In this document: piece by piece, positions 25,084 to 31,695 of the stretch
Position numbering within the stretch: the stretch's first letter is position 1
How the letters are laid out: each line of letters starts with the position of its first letter
DNA from: Phytomonospora endophytica
GTDB taxonomy: Bacteria; Actinomycetota; Actinomycetes; Mycobacteriales; Micromonosporaceae
Length of the DNA: 64,000 nt
Assembly: GCF_014202425.1 (NCBI RefSeq)
Contig: NZ_JACHGT010000008.1
Coordinates: 198,646-262,645 of the forward strand
Direction: 5' to 3'
Notes under the pieces: generated by a model
Told to the model about the DNA's origin: nothing
What the model saw: the letters and a program-made list of their open reading frames with translations, nothing else
Databases searched by the model: none
Position numbers and translations under genes: made by a program

Positions 25084-25364
25084 TCGAACTAGTCCACTTC
25101 GCTGGGCATCGTTTGCTCGTTGCCGCCAGCCCAGCTGGGCGCCAGATGCGCCGCGATCGCTATATCTGCCCAGTACAGCGGGCGTGGAGGTGGCACTGCT
25201 GTGATCGATGGAAAGGGTAAGGACCTGAGATAAACCGGGACACGAGTTTTCGCTCGGGTTGTTGATATTCGCCCGCCTGGGTAGATGCGCCTCATGCATA
25301 TCCGCGGAGGAAGTCCGATTCTGTTGTGGCTGTGTTGCCAGCCACCTGACGGTGTTGGCGCATT
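25084..25364. other. gene-less stretch inside the island
   Basis: About 280 bp between the hsdR scrap and the end of the ADP-ribosylglycohydrolase gene. I see no gene or clear terminator here. Confidence 0.4.
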
Positions 25365-27107
25365 TCACGGTCCGGAGAAGCCGGCACCAGTGACTACGAC
25401 GACGAGAAATGGGTCTACAGAGGCCCAGAACCCACCGTCTGCACGGGGACCACCGTCGAAGCCCATCTCGTGCAGTTGCGCCCTTGCGGTTGCTAGGTCG
25501 GCGAGGACGAGCCGAACCCGCGCGGCTGGAACATCGAGATTGGCTTCCCTCGCCGATGTCTGCCTGATACGGAGCTTCTCGTAGCTGAACCAGTCATCTC
25601 CTGCCCTTGCCGGCGCAATCCCGAGTGTTTCCAGAGCTTGCCGCACCCGTTCCAGGTTGACCACTGGCAGATCGACGCTCTCAAGGAAAGAAGATGTGAT
25701 CGTTTCAGTCGAAGAGGTCACCCGGCTGCCGTCCGTCCGGGGGAGAACGGGTTCGTCCAGGCCCACCACAGACTGCTGGACCTGATCCATCACATAGAGG
25801 CTCTGACCATCTCCCGTGAGGAGACGGGTGCGTCGGGCCGTCCAGCCACCACCGGCCAGACCCGCACGACTCTCGATGCGAGACGATCGCCCGTCTGGCA
25901 GGAGAACGGGGGCTGAGTCATCACCTGTGTCGAGTTCTTTGCGGAAGCGCTCGCGGGCAGCGGCCGCTTCGGCACGTGATGGAATCCTTGGTGCTGCCGA
26001 TGATGGACGGAGGAGCCGCTCGGCCAGATCGATCAGCAAGGCCTCGTCCTGCACATTTCGTCCCATGGAACCCAGCCACTCCCGGCCCAGTCCGGCCCCC
26101 AGAAGACTTCCAGTCATGGATGCCAGGGTGTCGGTGTCAGCTCCATCTAGGCGCGCTGGAACGCTGATCCCGCGATCTGGGCTGGAGGCAGATCTCGCCG
26201 CCAGGTAGATCGCACCCACCGCGCACAGTGTTCCCGAACCGTTAGTTGCCCGTCGGGTCAGGCCATGGGCCTCGAGGAAGCCGGACGGTGAGCTGAGTGC
26301 ACCGCTATCCAAAGAGATTTGCGCTTTGGTCAGCAGGTCTTCGACCTCCCGTACTGTGGCATCCCAGACCTGCTCATAGCCTTCTGGGTACGCCTTCGCC
26401 GCCGCGTCGAGCCAGTTCCCGTCGAACTCCCGCCATACAGGCTCGCGCCAGTCGACAAGGCCTTCGAGCGTGGTCTTGATGAGCCAGCCGTACGGCAAAG
26501 GCGCAGGTTGGCGCATGCTGATCCACAAGGCGTATGCATGTACGAGGGCGCCGAGCAGCGCTCGCGGGTGTCCATGTGTGGTCGCTGCATCCCGGACCAC
26601 ATCGACCGCGAGTTCACTGAACGACCCCTGATGATGAACGATGGCATGCGGTGCGATGCGCATTGCCGCACCATTAGCTCCGGCGGCGAAATACTTCTCC
26701 TGGTCGTCGGCCCGCTTGCCCCACGCCGCGTCGTTTTTTCCCCAGGCATGGCAGGCACGTTTGACGCTCGCGCCTGCACCCCTCTCGTACTCTAGGAGGA
26801 ACGGCCATTCGATGCGCCGAAGCCAGGCGGCCCACTCCGTGCCCGCAACCAGCCTGGCTCGAGCAACTGCGATCAACATCTGCGTGTCGTCGCTGTATTC
26901 ACCCGGACCTATCGCCTCGATGACCGGCCTGAACCGGCTGCCAACCCTGCGCTCCCAACCGAAGAACCGGCCTGGCGTCCGACTTGCCGGAGGAAGAGGC
27001 CTGCTCCGATCTCGGCGTTCAAACGGCCATCCCAGGGCATCACCAACTGCAGCCCCAACGAAAGTGCCGGAGGCTCGATCGGTCCATGGGTGTTGCTCAG
27101 CGTTCAC
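25365..27107 (-). CDS. ADP-ribosylglycohydrolase (ARH/DraG-type) with C-terminal extension
   Basis: The 580-aa protein has an ARH fold in residues about 10-350: the entry motif GTFVGAAVGDALGWPFE, the first metal-binding motif SDDTQM (residues 72-77) and the second GADTDTLASMTG (Asp324, Asp326). These hold two magnesium ions and remove ADP-ribose from a modified substrate. The remaining 200 or so residues (from about 370) form an extra region of unknown fold that ordinary ARH proteins lack. The start overlaps the stop of darT (ATGA). By position it is the likely antitoxin to DarT, in the place where DarG (a macrodomain protein) is found in classical DarTG. Confidence 0.85.
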   Translation of the reverse strand: MNAEQHPWTDRASGTFVGAAVGDALGWPFERRDRSRPLPPASRTPGRFFGWERRVGSRFRPVIEAIGPGEYSDDTQMLIAVARARLVAGTEWAAWLRRIEWPFLLEYERGAGASVKRACHAWGKNDAAWGKRADDQEKYFAAGANGAAMRIAPHAIVHHQGSFSELAVDVVRDAATTHGHPRALLGALVHAYALWISMRQPAPLPYGWLIKTTLEGLVDWREPVWREFDGNWLDAAAKAYPEGYEQVWDATVREVEDLLTKAQISLDSGALSSPSGFLEAHGLTRRATNGSGTLCAVGAIYLAARSASSPDRGISVPARLDGADTDTLASMTGSLLGAGLGREWLGSMGRNVQDEALLIDLAERLLRPSSAAPRIPSRAEAAAARERFRKELDTGDDSAPVLLPDGRSSRIESRAGLAGGGWTARRTRLLTGDGQSLYVMDQVQQSVVGLDEPVLPRTDGSRVTSSTETITSSFLESVDLPVVNLERVRQALETLGIAPARAGDDWFSYEKLRIRQTSAREANLDVPAARVRLVLADLATARAQLHEMGFDGGPRADGGFWASVDPFLVVVVTGAGFSGP

Positions 27108-27811
27108 CGGTCCACTCTGCCAATGTCAGTCAACGGATCGAACGGGGTCTCGGGTGGTCGTCGGCCTGCGCGTACCGCGGAGCTTAGGTCGTGCTTCTTG
27201 AACAGCATAGGCGCGACGACCAGCGGCGGCAGTGAGCGCGCCAAGCCGAACTGATCGAGTCGGGTGAACTCCTGCCTGGCCTGAGAGCCGCTGGAGACGA
27301 TCACTGTGCGTATCGCTGACAGTGGGATCACGCCAGGGATCTGGACCTCGGCCTGGTCGTCAGTTGGCCACCATGCTGGATGGTCTTGTCCGCGGCTGCG
27401 CAACACCTTCCGCATTACCCTGGGTGTGAACATGGCGTTGAAGCCAGCCAAGCCATGTTTCGCGCCGGCGCTCCCGTCCGACGCGGCGTTGTACGGACAG
27501 AACCGGGCGCCTGGGGTGGAGAGCAGTTCGATGCCGAAGGTGAGCACTACCCAGTCCCTGAAGTTGTCGTCACGGCTGGCTGCGTTCGCCAAATACCAAG
27601 CGTTGGGGTACTCCACACTGAGGAACGTGTACTCGGGTGCTGCGTCGAGACGTTGTGTGTCTGCGGGCCGGAACGCGTTCTGCCCTTCCTGCAGTTGAGT
27701 CACAGGGCGGATCTCGCGGACGTCAAGGATGTGCGACAGATTGACTGACTTGGTGAAGTGGCACAGGCGCGTGATCCCGCGGGAGCGAGCAGCGGCGAGG
27801 ATGTCGTTCAC
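27104..27811 (-). CDS. darT: DarT-like ADP-ribosyltransferase toxin (DUF4433)
   Basis: The 235-aa protein belongs to the DarT family, which uses NAD to ADP-ribosylate bases in single-stranded DNA and so blocks replication. NAD-binding motif CHFTKSVNLSHIL (His18), the RFCPYN segment and the catalytic glutamate in QAEVQIPGVIPL (Glu155) are intact, so the toxin should be active. It overlaps the helicase gene upstream and the ADP-ribosylglycohydrolase gene downstream by four bases each. This strict coupling suits a toxin that needs its partners. The exact base and sequence modified cannot be told from sequence. Confidence 0.85.
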   Translation of the reverse strand: MNDILAAARSRGITRLCHFTKSVNLSHILDVREIRPVTQLQEGQNAFRPADTQRLDAAPEYTFLSVEYPNAWYLANAASRDDNFRDWVVLTFGIELLSTPGARFCPYNAASDGSAGAKHGLAGFNAMFTPRVMRKVLRSRGQDHPAWWPTDDQAEVQIPGVIPLSAIRTVIVSSGSQARQEFTRLDQFGLARSLPPLVVAPMLFKKHDLSSAVRAGRRPPETPFDPLTDIGRVDR

Positions 27812-29205
27812 CGGTCCACTCGAACATATAGGTCCGACATTTCGTCTGGCAACAGGGTCGTGAGCTTGCTTGAGTGCAGCAAGACCAGCTCGGTTCTGGC
27901 CCGTGTCACCGCGACATAGAGTTGTCGTGACTCGCGTGCAGCGGCCTCGGCTTGCCCATGGGCCAGTACCTCGCTGGGCTTCGGCAACGTCGCGCGGTCG
28001 CAGAGCGGAAGAATGACAGAGTCGAACTCGAGCCCCTTAGCCGACGAGTAGGTCCCGTAGAACACTCCAGGGCCCTGCGGCCATCTCGACAGGTCGCGAT
28101 GCAGACGCCACGGCGACACGCCTTCGCTCAGAAGCAGTGATCGGAGCCGCGCTTCGTGGTCCCGAGTCCGAGTTAGGACCGCTACCTGCCTGTCACTCCC
28201 GAGCGCGCGCGCCTGTCTCGCTGCCTCACCCAACTGCCGATCGTGGTCGGCAACCTTGACGACGGTCGGTTTAGGGCCATCGGCGTCGAACCCTGTCGGT
28301 TCGACCAGGTCCACCCCATCGCGAAAATGGGGCATCGCTGACATAGCTTGCGCCAAGTGCGCGACCTGGCGGCTGTTGCGGTAGTTGTGTGCAAACCTCG
28401 CGATTTCTCGCACCGTCAGTCTGAGGGAACGCCAAGACATGCGGCTCCCGTAGATCTGCTGGGCGTAGTCGCCGAAGAAGGTGAGCGAGCCGTTCTCAGG
28501 GATGGCCGCAGCGAGGCTTCGGATCATCTCCGGGGTAAAGTCCTGTCCTTCGTCTACGACGATGTGGCGGTAGCGTCGGTTCGTGGAATCCTCTTTAAGG
28601 CTTCGCAGGACGATCGAGGCTATATCGTCCCAATCGTATCGATATCCCGCTTCGGCCCGCTGGCGCAAGTAGTCTCGGTAAATCTCGAACACGATTTCTC
28701 GGTCGGACTGCTGAAGAGGCTGGCCGCGGCCGATGCGAGGTGTGACGTCCTCCACATAGGAGCCACGATCGGTGACGCCGTGCCCGACCATCCAGTGCAG
28801 CTCGTCCATGAAAAACTCGATCGGACGGTCGAGTACCGCTCGTCGGGAACCGTTGGCACGGAGCGCGTCCAGTGAGCGTTGGACTGCCTGTTCCTTGTCC
28901 TTGTAAATCCGTACTGGTGGTTGGCGGTTGTTCAAGTAGCCGCGAGCGAACCTGTGATACGTCTCGATCCGCAGGCTGGGTGACACGACGCTGATACCTC
29001 TGAGATAGGTGATCAGTGCCTTGTTGAAGGTGACTAGTAGCGTCTGGCCACCTATTTCCGGTGCCTTGGCGAGATAGTGGGCACGATGGACCGCCATGGT
29101 TGTCTTACCGCTGCCAGCGGTACCAAGGACGACGCAGTGTCCTTCGGCCTTCAAGCTGACAACGTCCCTTTGGTGGCCCTTTGGTTCCGGTAATGCGATC
29201 CCCAT
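27808..29205 (-). CDS. UvrD/Rep-type superfamily 1 DNA helicase
   Basis: The 465-aa protein has the SF1A motifs: Q motif GHQRDVV, Walker A GTAGSGKT (residues 28-35), motif II VVDEGQDF, motif III FFGDYAQQI, motif IV LAHNYRNS-like region, motif V GTYSSAKGLEFD and motif VI LYVAVTRAR. At 465 aa it is much shorter than UvrD, so it lacks the large 1B/2B insertions. ATG 29205 has no Shine-Dalgarno but a CATAAT -10 box lies six bases upstream, which suggests a leaderless transcript and makes this the first gene of the operon helicase-darT-ARH. It may expose or recognise the single-stranded DNA that DarT modifies. Confidence 0.88.
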   Translation of the reverse strand: MGIALPEPKGHQRDVVSLKAEGHCVVLGTAGSGKTTMAVHRAHYLAKAPEIGGQTLLVTFNKALITYLRGISVVSPSLRIETYHRFARGYLNNRQPPVRIYKDKEQAVQRSLDALRANGSRRAVLDRPIEFFMDELHWMVGHGVTDRGSYVEDVTPRIGRGQPLQQSDREIVFEIYRDYLRQRAEAGYRYDWDDIASIVLRSLKEDSTNRRYRHIVVDEGQDFTPEMIRSLAAAIPENGSLTFFGDYAQQIYGSRMSWRSLRLTVREIARFAHNYRNSRQVAHLAQAMSAMPHFRDGVDLVEPTGFDADGPKPTVVKVADHDRQLGEAARQARALGSDRQVAVLTRTRDHEARLRSLLLSEGVSPWRLHRDLSRWPQGPGVFYGTYSSAKGLEFDSVILPLCDRATLPKPSEVLAHGQAEAAARESRQLYVAVTRARTELVLLHSSKLTTLLPDEMSDLYVRVDR

Positions 29206-29554
29206 GCTCTTATTATGCAGTGTTTGCTGGCAGGTGAGTGGGAGACAGATTTCACAGATGAGCACTCACTGAGTCAGAGTCTGCACAGTGCTGGATGGGC
29301 AGTGCCTGCGGTTGCAGTCTTCTTTGGGAGGAGATGGCGTCTTTCCGCTGCTGGACAGACGATGCTCAGCGAGGGCCAGGAGCACCGCGACCAGTCCCTC
29401 GTTGGCCACAGCTGCTCCTTAACTGCTCCCGGTCAATTGGAGGGCCGTGGTATAGATGACTATCAACCGACACGGGACGGGGCGGGCTGCATCGACGTTC
29501 GGAACAAATAACCCAACCCGATCGACATTGATATCAAAGGCGGCGGATTCCTTC
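29206..29554. other. promoter region and gene-less end of the island
   Basis: The first bases hold the leaderless promoter of the helicase operon (CATAAT on the minus strand, 29212-29217). The other 330 or so bases up to the attachment repeat show no gene or strong hairpin. Confidence 0.4.
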
Positions 29555-29599
29555 GACTTTTAATCCGTAGGTTCAGGGTTCGAGTCCCTGGGGCCCACC
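29555..29599 (+). repeat. attachment-site repeat (tRNA-Lys 3' half)
   Basis: 45 bases match the 3' half of tRNA-Lys (23458-23503), from GAC before the anticodon loop to CCCACC. One G is missing from the run before CCC. It is the far attachment site of the island and does not encode a functional tRNA. Confidence 0.9.
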
Positions 29600-29940
29600 G
29601 CCAGATGTGGGGCGCAGGTCAGGCACGAACAGTCCCTGACCTGGTCTTTTGCTTCAGTGTCGCGTCAACCGGGATCGAGTCGGTGGCGTTGTTGCCCGCA
29701 ACCAGGCACCGTCCGTCAGGCCGCCCCTGCCGTTGTCCTTTAGGCGGTGAGCGTCTGGGGATGAAGCCCACCGCACCTCCGCGCAGCAGAGCACCCCGAA
29801 CGATGGGTCGCCTTTCCGGACCTCTGGAGACGGCTCCTTCTTCATGGAACTGTCGTGATCACTCATGGGTGCGGCCACAGGTTGCCGCAGCGCATCACCG
29901 TGGCTCGGCCCGGTTTCGCCTGAGTGCCGGAAGCGGCAAA
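29600..29940. other. gene-less stretch outside the island
   Basis: About 340 bp between the attachment repeat and the terminator of the FG-GAP gene. No supported gene; open frames here lack recognisable sequence and good starts. Confidence 0.4.
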
Positions 29941-29979
29941 GAGCAGCCCTCGACCTTGACTGCTGATCGAGGGCTGCTC
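29941..29979 (-). terminator. hairpin terminator of the FG-GAP gene
   Basis: A perfect 13-bp stem (29941-29953 with 29967-29979), 12 bp beyond the stop of the minus-strand gene, is followed on that strand by TTTGCC. Confidence 0.65.
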
Positions 29980-29991
29980 CTTCTGTTCGGA

Positions 29992-31485
29992 TCAGAGGAA
30001 CGCGGCGCAGCCACCGTCATAGCCGGCGTGGCCGGGCTCGTCGTAGGTGAGCTGGTCGGTGGCGCCGTCGCGGATGTTGCTCCACGGGATTCCGTACAGC
30101 AGCGTCATGTTCGGGAAGCCCGCGTAGAGCCGTGAGGCCGAGACCCCGACGCAGGGCGGGTTCTCGAAGGCGTCCTGCGGCAGCCCGTAGGCGCCGTTGA
30201 CGACCCAGCCGTCACCGCCGCCGACGCTGGTGTCGAAGCGGAATGTCTGGATCGCGCCGACACTGCCGTCGGGGTTGGCCTCCCGCGCGACGGTCGTCGC
30301 GAGCATGGCGGTCGCCGGGGTCGCGAACGCCGGGTCACCGAGGTTGGCCAGGCGCACCTCGAAACCGAAGGTGTCATTGCTCTCGGCGGTGCCGGTCACG
30401 CCCGACACGTCCTGGTTGTACTCGGCGACCTGACTGACGCCTCCGCTCGCCGAGATGAACAGGGTGTGGATCATTCCGGCGTTCTTGCGGGTGTTGGCGT
30501 TGACATCTTCGAACGGCACACCGACCGCCACGAGCGTCCCCGTCGCGGTGGCACCAGACGGGCGGTACGGGATCGCGGCGAGCGATCCACCGAACTCGTC
30601 GCCCTTCTCCGCGCTGCCGGAGACCTTCGAGCTGTCCTGGTCGAGCCCGGTGATCGGCTTCGGCCGACCGGAGCTCATGGCCTGGCTGAAGATGCTGATC
30701 GAGCCCGCGTCGGCGTCGCCGCCGATGGTCTCGGTCGGCGCGGTGACCACGACGTGGGTGTCCGTGGCGGCGATGTAGGTACCGAAGCGGTCGTCGGCCT
30801 CGGCCGAACCTGCCACACCAGGTGAGTCCTGGTTGAACGTGGTGATCGGGTACGAGCCGCGCCGGTAGTACACGACGCCTTCTCCCCAGGCGGACTTGAA
30901 CTTCTCGCCCGGAGCGCCGACGTACAGGTACGGCTCGCCGTTGGCGAGGTTTCCTGCGGCGACGGCGTAGCCGAAGTAGTCGCCGGCCTCGACTCCACCC
31001 GGCCAGCCGGCCGAGTCCTGGGTGTACGCGGTGCCCTTGCCGGTCAGACCGGTCGGGCTGCCGTAGAGGACGGTGATGCGACCGGCATCGGTCTTGCCGC
31101 CGACGTCCTCGAAGGGGGCACCGACGACCAGATCACTGCAGCCATCGGCGTTGAAGTCGGCCGAGGCGAGGCTCAGGCCAAAGCGGTCCTGGTACTCCGA
31201 GGAGTCGGAGACGCCATCGCTGTCCTGGGAGAACTGGTACCAGTAGGTGTCGTTGCCACCGCCGTACTGGAGGCGAACCCAGCCGGCCTCGTCCCAGCCG
31301 TCGTGGCCGAGGAAATCGCCGATGGCGATGTCGCGGACGCCGTCGCCGTTGTAGTCGCTGTCGACACCGCCGACACAGGCGTCGGCCTGTGCCGCGGTGG
31401 CGGGAATGACGACGAGGGCGGTCGCCGCCAGAGCGGCACCGAAAGTGAACGCGGCCATGCGTGGACCGCGTGGGGGTGTGGGCAT
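29992..31485 (-). CDS. secreted FG-GAP repeat protein (497 aa)
   Basis: A signal peptide (residues 1-33, ending AAQADA) precedes a compact FG-GAP protein. The first repeat starts at once with DSDYNGDGVRDIAIGDF. Six or seven blades follow, each with a D-x-N-x-D-G calcium loop or a degenerate version and a recurring 'QDS-GV-G-AE--D-FG' linker, the pattern of a single seven-bladed propeller. Two cysteines, one near each end (CVGG near the start, GGCAAF at the end), could close the propeller by a disulfide. Unlike the other two intact FG-GAP proteins here it lacks an N-terminal YVTN-type domain. The binding partner is unknown. Confidence 0.85.
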   Translation of the reverse strand: MPTPPRGPRMAAFTFGAALAATALVVIPATAAQADACVGGVDSDYNGDGVRDIAIGDFLGHDGWDEAGWVRLQYGGGNDTYWYQFSQDSDGVSDSSEYQDRFGLSLASADFNADGCSDLVVGAPFEDVGGKTDAGRITVLYGSPTGLTGKGTAYTQDSAGWPGGVEAGDYFGYAVAAGNLANGEPYLYVGAPGEKFKSAWGEGVVYYRRGSYPITTFNQDSPGVAGSAEADDRFGTYIAATDTHVVVTAPTETIGGDADAGSISIFSQAMSSGRPKPITGLDQDSSKVSGSAEKGDEFGGSLAAIPYRPSGATATGTLVAVGVPFEDVNANTRKNAGMIHTLFISASGGVSQVAEYNQDVSGVTGTAESNDTFGFEVRLANLGDPAFATPATAMLATTVAREANPDGSVGAIQTFRFDTSVGGGDGWVVNGAYGLPQDAFENPPCVGVSASRLYAGFPNMTLLYGIPWSNIRDGATDQLTYDEPGHAGYDGGCAAFL

Positions 31486-31643
31486 GAAGTGGGCACCTCA
31501 GAGAAATAGCGTGCCGGGCGACACGCAGTTGGTCATGTGGGTTAACAGGAAACCACAGCGGGCCGAGCGGTGCTGCTCCATATCGGACGGACGACCTGGT
31601 CGATCGAGGCTGTCCCGGTGGTGTCGGCGGTGAGCGGTGCGGC

Positions 31644-31682
31644 AAGATCCCCGGCCCGATCACTGATCGGGCCGGGGATCTT
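31644..31682 (-). terminator. 39-bp palindrome, terminator of the large FG-GAP gene
   Basis: Two perfect 19-base arms (31644-31662 and 31664-31682) around a single base, 14 bp beyond the stop at 31696. It can fold as a very stable RNA hairpin on either strand. Confidence 0.6.
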
Positions 31683-31695
31683 GAGGAAGAGCGGG

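Larger units (their letters stand above)
23458..29599. mobile_element. genomic island integrated at tRNA-Lys (decayed)
   Basis: A direct repeat of the tRNA-Lys 3' half bounds the region: 23458-23503 inside the tRNA and 29555-29599 at the far end (45 bp, one G shorter). A tyrosine integrase pseudogene lies next to the tRNA. The cargo is an hsdR scrap and the helicase-DarT-ADP-ribosylglycohydrolase operon. The integrase is frameshifted, so the island can no longer excise by itself. Codon third positions look less G/C-biased than in the flanking genes (by eye, not computed). Confidence 0.8.

Noticed and set aside
27104-27811. A standard DarTG toxin-antitoxin pair
   Set aside because: The adjacent gene is an ARH/DraG-type hydrolase, not a macrodomain DarG, and no macrodomain protein is nearby.
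29555-29599. A third tRNA-Lys gene
   Set aside because: Only the 3' half is present and one G of the acceptor stem is missing; it is an attachment-site repeat.
31644-31682. A long palindrome that could be an origin or a protein-binding site
   Set aside because: It lies immediately after a stop codon and its position and stability fit a transcription terminator; no replication gene is nearby.
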